DNA of 16,791 nt from Pigoraptor vietnamica (taxonomy: Eukaryota; Opisthokonta; Filasterea), in assembly GCA_943704525.1 (NCBI GenBank), contig CALSCQ010001636.1, positions 1 through 16,791 of the forward strand, read 5' to 3'. The notes below the pieces were generated by a model that worked only from the letters and a program-made list of their open reading frames with translations, was not told the origin of the DNA and made no database searches. Of this stretch, positions 8,393 through 16,791 are shown in pieces. The position numbers and the translations under genes are program-made. Numbering within the stretch: the stretch's first letter is position 1; every line of letters begins with the position of its first letter.

Positions 8393-11300
8393 TTATCCCT
8401 CGTAACCGGCGGTGAGGGCGGGGCACTTCACGTTCTCGGGACACGCTTGTGCGGCAATGGAAAGCGCAATGCCGTCGAACGTGCGCGGGTGGGCGAGTTG
8501 GGCTGCACGCCTCGTTTCGTCGCCCTGAGCGGACAGTTGGTGTTGTGTAAGATAAGGGAGGAAGGGTGCACGGAGCATTGGTCGATGTGACGCAAACACA
8601 GCAACAGACCCCATCCAGCAACTGTCAACACACGCACCGACAAATCATACGCCTCGCCGGCGACGGTTGGGACTGCGCGCGACAGCGGGCACCCGAGATG
8701 GCTCGCGATGAACGAGTCGAGCGTCGGTGGCACGGCGGCCGACTCTTTCTCCTCCGCGACACCATCCAGCATGACCGACGGGCACTTCGTAGTTCGCACG
8801 CGCAGTCCCGCCAACACGGTGTCGCCGTGATCGCCGCCGGCACCGAGGGGCCGTTCCGCAGTACCCCGTAGGCCCTCGCGAATGACGAGGAGTGCCCCGC
8901 GCACGCGCGTCGCCAGCCACACTGCAGATTCCCTGTGCAGCTTCTCGGCCTTCATGAGATCCTCCACCGTCTCCGGAGCTCTGGGCGCGCTCAGGGCGCC
9001 GTCGAAAGTGCGTGTGGCCGCACGAGCTGATGCCGCCCGCAAGTTGAGGATGCGGAGCATTAACGTCAGCGACGGTGGGCGGGGACTGCCCACGCTAACT
9101 ACCACGCCGATTTCCAGTGACCCGCTCCACTCTGTCGGCCGGTGCAGAAGGTCAAAGGGAACTGGATAGAATGCTTCGACCGCAAGGGGTGGCGGCCAAC
9201 GCGGGAGGGGCTGCACAAACACGAAGTCCGCATCGACGGCAGTGCCTCCGTACGCCTGTAGGAGGAGGTAGCTGCACGTCGGACGTCAGAGTGAGACGAA
9301 GGAACAAGACGCAGTGCGTGTGAGAAAGCGCACAAGATTGAAGATTGCGGTACAAACCGACTGAAAGAGACAAGCCACCAACCGATAGACGACCATAGTG
9401 TCCGCAGGCCCCCTCTGCAGTTCCTTGAGCTTGTTCGCGCGCAGCTCCTTCGGCTGTTCGTCGTTGTCGTTGGCACCGCCGGGCTCGTAACGGAGCGCTT
9501 GGGAGTGCACCTGCGCCATGGTGCGGTACGGCACCTGCGACAATTCTTTCGCGTGCTCGGCGAGCTCCTCCACCCCCGCACGCGCCGCGTGCCACTCGAG
9601 GCATGTGGGCATGAATATCAGGCGGGGAACGGGGGGTCCGTCCCCGCGCACTTGCGCGAAATCTTTGAAAGCGTCCGCAAGCGCGGCGCCGAGTCCCTCG
9701 CGGAACCAGTCGTCCCCACCGACGCCCTCTCCCGCGCTCGATTCGTAGTGGACAATGACAACCGCGTCCGGGTGGTGTTTGAAGGCACTCGCAACCGCCC
9801 GCACCGCCGCAATGCGCCGCGCCTTCAGACGATAATCCGCCCCCGCCAGCATGTGTATCACTCGGCACTCGGACGGCGCCGACAGCAGCCGGCGTTGCCG
9901 TCCATCCCTCTCGCCGTCGCCCGCGCCCATGGGACCACCCTCGCCGTTTGCCTCTGCACCCTCTTTCATTTCGCCCCCTGCCTCCTCAGCAGCTTTTGCG
10001 ACGGCGTCTTCCGCAGCGCCGTCGTTCTTCTCGCCATTCCCTCTGTCGCTTTCCCCCAAGCCGAAGAACATGGCCACGTTGCTGGGATCGCACCGCTGCG
10101 ACAGCGTCAGTATGACCTCATCCATGTGCGCGCAGCGTCGAGTCTCCGCCACCTGCGAGGGCTCCGGGATCGCAAGGTGTGCGTCGGGAGGGAAGACCGA
10201 CGAGAGCCATCCCAGTGCCAATCGCTCGTGCGGGTGCGCCGGTATATCCTTCCCCTGGCGGTTCGAGCTGACGGCAATGTCGAGCGCGTCGCGAAGAGCG
10301 CCTTCGAGGCTATCGGTAGATTTTTCCGCCGGGAGAATTGGACCAGCAGATAACGCCAGCGTGCGCAAATTGGCGAACAAAGTCGCCGACGGCGGCCACT
10401 CGAACTTTCGCGAGGACTGGATCGCATTCAAGGCCCGTGCCCAGCGGTACGTCGAGGGCAGCTTATCGAACAAGTCCGCCTTCGCCAGCTCCGTAATCGC
10501 CGCGAGTGCGTACCCGGTCCCGTACACGTCCGCGTTCGCCGCGCGGAAGAGGAGGGAACAGACCTTCGCACCAGGCACACATTGGTCACCGTCAGGCATC
10601 CGCCGCTTGACGATGGCGCCCGGCACGACAAGCACCGAAGCGCCGGGAGCCGTGCGCAGCGCCCGCACCCACACGTCCCACCACTGCCACCCGAATAGGA
10701 CATACGGACGCACCACAATACCGCCGCGCAGTGGGTGAGGGTGCGGCGGAGGCGGAGGCGGCGACAGGGCATGCGCCATGCCCCTCACCACGTCGCGGCG
10801 TAACAACGCGAACGATGGCACACCCTCCGGAAGCGAGAAAAAGCGCCGCTGCTCGGGCCGCACTTTCCCTTTTGGTCCCGCAGCCGGGGCAGCGCCCTTC
10901 CCCTGCGAGCCCGCAATCGCAATGTATCGGCGGTCAATGTACGCCGTCGTAAGGTCGTCGCCAGCAACGCTCAGCGCCGCGTCCACGCTCGCTCGAAAAG
11001 ACGGGTCGAGCTCGGCGTCCGCGTCGATGCCCAGCATCCACAGGCCGCGCGCAACACGGAAGCCGCAATCGAGCGCGCACTCGATTCCCTCCAATTCGCA
11101 GCAGAGCGATCCCCGTGCGCTGTACGGGAAAAACGCCGTGCAGTTCGAGGGTGCCTGTCGCAACCCTTCCAGCGACGTGCCATTCACCCACACGGCGCAC
11201 TCGCCAGAGGAAGACGCCGCTTCGTACGCGCGCGCAAAATCGGCCGACCTAAGAGGGTCGCCGTTGACTACAAAGATCTCGTACGCAGGAAAACCTTGCT

Positions 11301-11715
11301 GTCGCACTGAAGAAGCGAGCGTACGCACGCCACTCGCGCCTTCCATCCACGCGACCACCACGCTTATGACGGGAGCCGCCGCAGCAACGGGCGCAGGCGG
11401 GACCGCATTTTTTACCGCAGGCAGCACACGGTCGACGGCAACGGGAGACGCGGGAATGGGTGCGATCTTGAGCTTTCCGTTGCGTTGAGGCGGCCAGTTG
11501 TTCCCTTTTCGCACGCCGGTGACCTGCGCATTCGGTGGCTTCGCAAGTGCAGCGGCGCGGACGGGTGCTAACGGCGGCCTGTCGACCGCAACTTCCGCAG
11601 CCGGACTCCTGTCAGGCAGGCGTAAGAGCACCGCCAGCGATGCGAGCGCGGCGCACACGCTCAGAAGTACCGCCAGCCGCAGCGCAATGCGCGCTGGGGA
11701 CGCGCTTCGGCGCAT
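8393..11715 (-). CDS. Type II membrane protein with two apparent glycosyltransferase domains
   Basis: Three exons (11715-9383, 9271-8638, 8524-8393) with introns of 111 and 113 nt give 1032 residues. Residues about 9-31 are a single hydrophobic signal anchor after a basic start, as in Golgi glycosyltransferases. Domain 1 (about 115-400) begins VISVVVAWMEG, a GT-A-like first strand, and has a DxD in MLGIDADAE (Asp 231, 233), plus many cysteines. A variable acidic Glu/Gly linker (about 558-608) follows. Domain 2 (about 617-1032) contains ADTMVVYRYLLLQAYGG then VDADFVFV (Asp 791, 793), the hallmark of DXD-containing sugar-transferases of the GT32/OCH1 and alpha-1,4-galactosyltransferase type. 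The intron at 9382 lies inside this hallmark, and splicing restores it, which supports the model. The last intron is chosen for its GTGCGT donor and long pyrimidine-rich acceptor; read-through would give a different tail ending at 8428. Substrates are unknown. Probable site: Golgi lumen. Confidence 0.72.
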
Positions 11716-11854
11716 GCGAGCAACAATAATCGCCCTCTACGAAATGCAGTGCATCGTGCGCATTGGGGTCAGCCGCGCAGAGATCGCCCCATAAGTATAG
11801 TCTGCGTATGCTCGCACAGACAGCGCACAGTGTTGAAGGGAGGTAACATGATAA

Positions 11855-11882
11855 TCACGTGACATGGTCGGTACATCCGGGG
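11855..11882 (+). promoter_or_regulatory. TCACGTGA E-box next to a CATCCGGGG motif
   Basis: The palindrome TCACGTGA at 11855-11862 (CACGTG core 11856-11861) lies 11 nt before TACATCCGGGG (11872-11882). The full 11-mer is identical to the third copy upstream of PEPCK (1616-1626). The E-box fits a bHLH-zip factor such as USF/Myc/TFE types. Both assignments are by motif match only. Confidence 0.55.
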
Positions 11883-11950
11883 CTGCGTGAGGTCTTGTCA
11901 ACAAAGGCAAGTACGAAATGGACGTGGCTGCATCGCACGCGCCAGCCACA

Positions 11951-11963
11951 CTCTCCTCTCTCT
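11951..11963 (+). promoter_or_regulatory. Pyrimidine tract upstream of the CH/RapGAP gene
   Basis: Thirteen consecutive C/T bases start 68 nt after CATCCGGGG and end 262 nt before the start codon. This is the third instance of the same spacing in the window. Confidence 0.4.
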
Positions 11964-12225
11964 GCCCAGCGCTTCATTTCCTCCGGCATCACTCTCGCGT
12001 GGTACAGGCGCAAGGACTTATTACTGCGCGCGTGTGGCGGAGAATTGACTCGCTGAGCTACACTTGACGTGGGAAGACGTGGTGGGGCGCGCACTTGTGC
12101 TCTGCGGTGGCATCGTTTGCTTGTGGGCGTCTGCCCCGTCGTACGGCCTCTACGTGCTGGGGCTGTGCGCCTTGCACTCTGCGCGGAGGGTGGAGGCTGT
12201 CCCGCCCTGCGGCGGCCGCTGAGCC

Positions 12226-15200
12226 ATGGCGTCCAAAGGGGGCCACGACGTCCGTCAGGAAAAGGTGCGCATCCCTGCTAAGCCACCGATTCTGTAAGCG
12301 CCGAATAGTCGAACAGGCACTCTCGTCCCTCGCTTGCCCTTGCTATTTCAGCGTGTGATCATCGCATCCTCCCTTGTTGGCACTGACGCCCTCCTTTTCC
12401 TTCGTGTGTGTACAATACGCCCTTGTTGGCACTGACGCCCTCCTTTTCCTTCGTGTGTTTACAATGCGCCCTTGTTGGCACTGACGCCCTCCTTTTCCTT
12501 CGTGTGTTTACAATACGCCATCGCCCGCTCGTGCAGCTTTTTGTCCGATGGGTGAACTACCAGCTTCGTGGGCGCGACATTCGCGTGCAAAACTTGTCCT
12601 CCGATTTCAGGTACGCAACGGAGCCGCACGCGGTATGTTATCGAATGCTGCGGGTGGATCTTTTTGTCTAAGACGCCTGTTTGTTTGGCTCTCTGCAGCA
12701 ACGGCGCCGTGCTTTGCAACCTGCTCGAGGGCATCTTTTCCGCCAAAGTCAACTTTCACACGCGCCCCGAGAAGCGCTGGCACTGCATCGACAACATTCA
12801 CATTGCGTTTTACACAATCGACAAGCACATTGGCCGCCGAAACTTTAGCTGGAGTGCGGAAGGTGCGCCATCGCGAATCGCGCCCCTCTTTCTTTTGGTG
12901 TACTTGTCCCGCGCACAGCAATGGCCTCTCCTGTTCTGTGGGTTCCTACGGCCCCATTGTGACACGCGTTTGTGCGCAGATGTCGAGAAGGGCAACACGA
13001 AGATCATCACAAACATTCTCGCGACGCTCATCCGCAAGACGCACTTTGTTCTCAGCGCCGACGGTGCGTAGCTTGCGTCCTTGTGCTTGCTGACATACAC
13101 GCGGGCGTCCTGGTCGTGCCCCATACCCCAACAAGCGATGGCGATGTGCAATCGGCCACAGATGCTATTCGTGCTCTTTTTCTCGCGCCTCACGCGCTGC
13201 CCACCGCACCGTGCAGGCGATTGGAGCCAAACGCGGGTCAAGCAGGTGCTCCTCGCGTGGTGCCGGGAGGCCACAGCGCCCGTCGACGAGCTCGCCATTA
13301 CGAACTTTGACGCTAGGTGTGTGTGTGTGTGTGATGCGTATGTGTGCGCGCCTGTGAACTGCTGTGTATGTGTGTGGTGCCAAGACCGTTGCAACAATCA
13401 GGAGGGCGCATCATGCAAGTATGGACCACACTCTTGGCGGGATTCGGCAATCGGTGATTGCTGATGGCCGTCCACTCCGTGGTTTGTGTGTGCAGTTTCC
13501 AGAGCGGTCTTGTCCTCTGTGCCATTATTGCGCGGTACAGGAAGGACCTTCTCGACTATGCCTCGCTCAAGGTGGGCGCTCTGTCTTGGCGACACGTACC
13601 ACCGTGCAGTACACATGACCACGCATTCACACACACACGCACACATGTATGCACACACTGTCAGATGCCTTCTTTGCTCATGACATTCCCCCACCCAATC
13701 CCCCACCCGCAGGGCCGCGACCCCTCCTCGTGCCTCGCCGCGGCACTCGAAGCCGGCGACAAGCTGGATGTGCCCCGGCTGTTCGATGCCGAGGACTTCT
13801 CGTCCGCAGAGCATGTGGACGAACTCGCGGTCATGGTGTACCTCTCGATCCTTCTCCGCGTGCTCGACCCGGAGCGCCTTCCACGCACCACGCTCCCTCC
13901 GCCGTCGTCCACTCCGATCGCCATCACGAAGCGCGTGCAGTCGTCGCCGCAGATTTTCACGCCCGACAAGGTGCGCCCGGTGAGCGTCGTGTCGACCCCT
14001 AAAGAGACGCCTGCTCCCGTCGTGCAGAAGGAAGAGGAGCCGGTGACACCCGCGGTGGCAGCTCCTCCCGCGAAAACCCCTTCGCCGCGCCACTCGATAG
14101 AGCAGCACCGTGCGTCGATCTCGTCGTCTGGGACCGACCGTCGCAGCAGCACGCAGTCCCCTGGCCGTGCGCGCGCGCGGACGGACGCCATTTCGCCAAA
14201 CATCATGGCCCACTCGCCGGAGCAGCGCCGCCGCGACCTCGAAGAAATCGCCGCCATTCTGCGCGCGAAGGAGGCGGAGCGGGAGGCCGCGCTGCGCATG
14301 GTTGAAGAGCTCAACCGCCAGCTCGCCGCGGAGAAGAGGGACGCGGCCGAGGCACTCGCGGCAATCCAGGAGACGTCGCTCAAGTCGCCCTCCGCGCAGG
14401 ACACGGATGACTCGCTGAAGCTGGAGAAGGCGTTGGCCCGCGTGCAGCAGCTCGAAAGCGAGCGCGACGGCGCGCAGAAAATCGTGGACGACCTCAGCCG
14501 CACGCTGAACGCGGACGGCAAGCGATCGCGGCGCCCCTCGGCCCCGACGTACGTCAAGCCGGGCTTTGGGGAGCGCGCGGTGCAGGAGCGAAAGGCGTCT
14601 CTGCCGTCGACGCTCGCGCCGCCCGCGGAGGCGCTCGTGGAGGGAAGCGAGGGCAAGTTGGAGGCGTGCAAGGAATTTTACGAGAAGGAGCTCGCCACAC
14701 TCCGGAAGGCCTTCGTGAGCGAGTCGGCCGAGCGGACGCGCAAGGAAGACGAGCTCGCGGCCGAGTCGCGCCGAAAGGACGAGATGATCCGCAACCTCGA
14801 GAAGGAGCTCGCAATGGCAAAGGCGGAAATTCGCCGCGCGTCGGTGAGCGTCCACGTGCCCGTGCCGATGCCCGAGGCCCCCGCTGCCCCCTCTGCCGCC
14901 GCCTTTTCGCCACCAGTGCCCGCGGCCGCATCGCCCGTGGCCTCCCCGCGCACGGCGTCGTTTTCGGCGCCCGTGACTCCCCGCAGTGGCACAACGCCCT
15001 CGTCCCCACGCAGCGTGCCTGCGGAACCGGCGCCCTCTGTCACGGTGACGCATGACAAGGGCCACGATGTGGATGCGGATCTGTCGCCGCAGACGCTGCC
15101 GATCGTGGAGCCGCGTCGCGGTTCGCTCACGCCGGAGACAGCGCGGAAGGGATCGATTGCGGCCGAGATTGACGCTGCGCTGGCCCTAGAGGCGAGGAAG

Positions 15201-16714
15201 GGCTCCATCGAGCGCTCGCGTTCGCCGTCCCCGAGCGGTGTCATCGCGCGCACGAGCTCGATCGTCGACTCGATCCTGCGCCGCAGTCCGCGCGGGTCTC
15301 GCCCGTCGTCGGTGATTGACACGTACGAGGAGAAGGACGATGCCGACGACATGCCGCTCGCCGAGACGTTTGGCTCGGCGGCGCTGGCCGGCGAGATTGG
15401 CTACTTCCCCAGCGACGACGACCTCCTGTCGGACAACGACGGCCTCGACGAGTCGCCGCCTCGCTCCCCCATGCTGCAGAAGAAGCGTTCGAGCTCACCG
15501 AAGCCGATGGGCGCGGTGGCGCGCGTGGGGTCGTCGCCGAACGTGCTCTCGACGAGCGCGCCCGTGTCGAGTGCGCCGCCGAACGGCACTGCGGAGCGCG
15601 CGCGGGCGTCGTTCGACTCTGGCGTTTCGGGGTCGCCTGCCGCCGAGCGGAAGGTCTCTGCGGAGGATTTCGTCAAGATATACGAGGTCGCACCGGACCA
15701 GCCGTACACGATGGTGCGTGCCGGGAAGGGGGCGCTCGTGCCCGAGGTGATCCGCCAGGCCCTCGTCCGCGCTGGGCTGCGGTCGCGGGACCCGGCCGAG
15801 TTCTGCCTTGTGGAAGTTGTGGGTCCGAAGGAGCGAATGCTTGCCGAGACGGAGTCGCCGGCGGCGCTCTTTCACTCGCTCAACGAGACGGGCGTTATTG
15901 CGCTGCGGCAGAAGAGCGCGTGGCAAAAGGGCGGCGCGAGCGAGCTCGTGCGGCGCAAGCCCCTGCACAGGTCGCCGACGGAGCCCACGGGCGTCGACAG
16001 CCCCCGCGCGGTCCAGTCTCCGCGAGCGCGCCGTCGCAGTACCGCGGCGAAGAGCACGACGGTGCGCGTGCACCAGCGCAACCGCAGCTACATCAGCATT
16101 ACGGTGACGGGCATGACGACGGCGGGCGACCTGCTCTCCCTGGTGCTCGCAAAGTGCACGGTGCCTGCCGAGCAGGCGGGGCGCTACTGCCTGTTTGTGT
16201 CGACGGCGGCTGCGGGCGAGCGGCCCTTGCAGGATGAAGAGAACGTTGCGCGCCTCGTCCGCGGAAGCGAGAAGGAGGGGCGCACCGTAGACTTCTTCCT
16301 CAAGGAGCGACCGGTCGGCAGTGGGATGATCAGCGCGCGTGGGCGGTCGACGTCTTGCCTCGAGCGCGACGACTCGGGTCCGACCAGCGCGCGCGCGTTT
16401 GTCCCCACGCGCCATCTCATCAAGCCCGCGGACACGTTCGTGATTGAGGACGGCGGCTGCTCGTTTGACGATACGCAGGTGGGTCAACAGTGGGCTCGGC
16501 GCATGCGTGCGTGCGTGTTGCAGAGTGGCCGTTGCGCGCGCTGCGAAGTGTGAGTGCTTTGAGGGCTGACATGGATTTGCGTGCAGCACAAGATTGTCGT
16601 GGAGAACATTGAGAGCGAGACGACATGGTACCGGTCGTACTTCATTGGGCGCGAGCACACAAACTACTTTGGCAGCGACGAAACGATCGGGTCCTTTGTC
16701 TTTTCGGTCGTGCG
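12226..16714 (+). CDS. Tandem CH, coiled-coil, RA-RA, RapGAP protein (3' end beyond window)
   Basis: Eight exons are visible: 12226-12264, 12537-12610, 12699-12862, 12980-13063, 13217-13316, 13496-13571, 13713-16478 and 16587-16714. The gene continues past a GTGAGT donor at 16715. All junctions are GT-AG and keep frame over 1143 residues. Residues about 11-115 and 124-235 are two calponin-homology domains (LFVRWVNYQL, SNGAVLCNLLEGI; VKQVLLAWCRE, SFQSGLVLCAIIARYR), an actin-binding pair. Heptad-rich coiled coils lie near 347-404, 414-449 and 490-554. A Ser/Pro/Arg-rich disordered linker reaches about 825. Ubiquitin-like Ras-association domains lie near 826-914 and 962-1046. Exon 8 has TWYRSYFIGREHTNYFG followed by ETIGSFVFSVV, the opening of a RapGAP domain; its catalytic asparagine region is outside the window. 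Inferred role: an actin-linked protein that reads and inactivates Rap-like GTPases. The coiled coils suggest dimers. Start choice rests on exon 1 joining the first CH helix in frame. Confidence 0.86.
12371..12517 (+). repeat. Three near-identical 49-bp tandem repeats in intron 1 of the CH/RapGAP gene
   Basis: Units at 12371-12419, 12420-12468 and 12469-12517 each start CCCTTGTTGGCACTGACG, contain CTCCTTTTCCTTCGTGTGT and end ACAATACG or ACAATGCG. Neighbouring copies differ at only one or two positions, so the expansion is recent. The array ends 19 nt before the acceptor at 12536, and each unit brings a pyrimidine run of 12 nt close to that acceptor. An alternative AG at 12350-12351 upstream of the array would make an 87-nt intron but runs into a stop inside the second repeat. 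Confidence 0.92.
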
Positions 16715-16791
16715 GTGAGTGTGCGCTCGTTTTGACCCTGTCTAGGTAACTTTCATGCCATGACCCGCGCGCACACTCACTGACCCCCCCC

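Larger units (their letters stand above)
11716..12225. other. Divergent spacer between gene E and the CH/RapGAP gene
   Basis: This 510-nt stretch has no supported coding exon. It contains a CACGTG E-box and a CATCCGGGG motif (11855-11882), a pyrimidine tract (11951-11963), and a GC-rich section leading to the start codon at 12226. The gene E start is only about 160 nt from the motif. Confidence 0.75.

Noticed and set aside
8428-8637. Unspliced C-terminus of gene E
   Set aside because: Read-through stays open but crosses a good GTGCGT donor and a strong pyrimidine-rich acceptor; the spliced tail keeps frame and has a normal intron length. Kept only as an alternative.
9851-10738. A 295-codon open frame on the plus strand over gene E
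   Set aside because: Low-complexity Ser/Ala/Pro/Arg translation opposite the glycosyltransferase exon; no motif or splice context of its own.
12352-12440. Alternative exon 2 of the CH/RapGAP gene after the AG at 12350-12351
   Set aside because: In the required frame it reaches a TGA inside the second repeat unit and does not connect to the CH domain.
13398-15065. A 555-codon open frame on the minus strand over the CH/RapGAP gene
   Set aside because: It is the antisense of a GC-rich coding exon. It is Arg/His-rich without recognisable domains, and the plus strand encodes CH domains and coiled coils there.
16783-16791. Run of C at the right edge
   Set aside because: It lies at the window boundary inside an intron; probably simple sequence or a contig end, too short to interpret.

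Overview
The window is nuclear DNA from a eukaryotic microbe. Five of its six genes are split by several short GT-AG introns, mostly about 75-240 nt, and the sixth (RPL35) has one 456-nt intron. The products include a ribosomal protein, a Golgi/endosomal SNARE and a GTP-type PEPCK. GTP-dependent PEPCK argues against fungi and plants, which normally use the ATP-dependent enzyme. A tandem-CH, Ras-association and RapGAP protein fits the Amorphea side of the tree (Amoebozoa, apusomonads, unicellular relatives of animals). That placement is inference; I cannot name the species.

Six genes alternate strictly in strand. (A) 1-1113, minus: a tyrosine-recombinase-like protein whose 3' part is cut by the window edge. 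(B) 2032-4391, plus: PEPCK (GTP) with a mitochondrial-type presequence. (C) 4866-6436, minus: syntaxin 16/Tlg2. (D) 7381-8214, plus: ribosomal protein L35 (uL29). (E) 8393-11715, minus: a type II membrane protein that seems to fuse two glycosyltransferase domains. (F) 12226 to beyond the right edge, plus: CH-CH, coiled coils, RA-RA and the start of a RapGAP domain. This gives three divergent spacers (1114-2031, 6437-7380, 11716-12225) and two convergent spacers (4392-4865, 8215-8392). I rebuilt exon-intron structures by reading across splice sites; every junction used keeps the frame.

The most interesting non-coding signal is the 9-mer CATCCGGGG. It occurs six times on the plus strand, only in the three divergent spacers (three, two and one copies). 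In each spacer the last copy is followed 68-75 nt later by a pure pyrimidine tract of 13-20 nt, itself 262-336 nt before the plus-strand start codon. It looks like an undescribed promoter module. One copy sits between inverted CCAAT boxes and another lies 12 nt after a CACGTG E-box. Separately, the promoter of gene A holds a compact cluster of three E2F-like sites.

The most interesting proteins are gene F (F-actin binding, Ras/Rap reading and Rap inactivation in one chain, with a linker full of R-[RK]-x-S sites), gene E (two DxD glycosyltransferase modules behind one signal anchor) and gene A (an intron-rich, apparently host-type tyrosine recombinase). Two intronic minisatellites are also present, in genes C and F.
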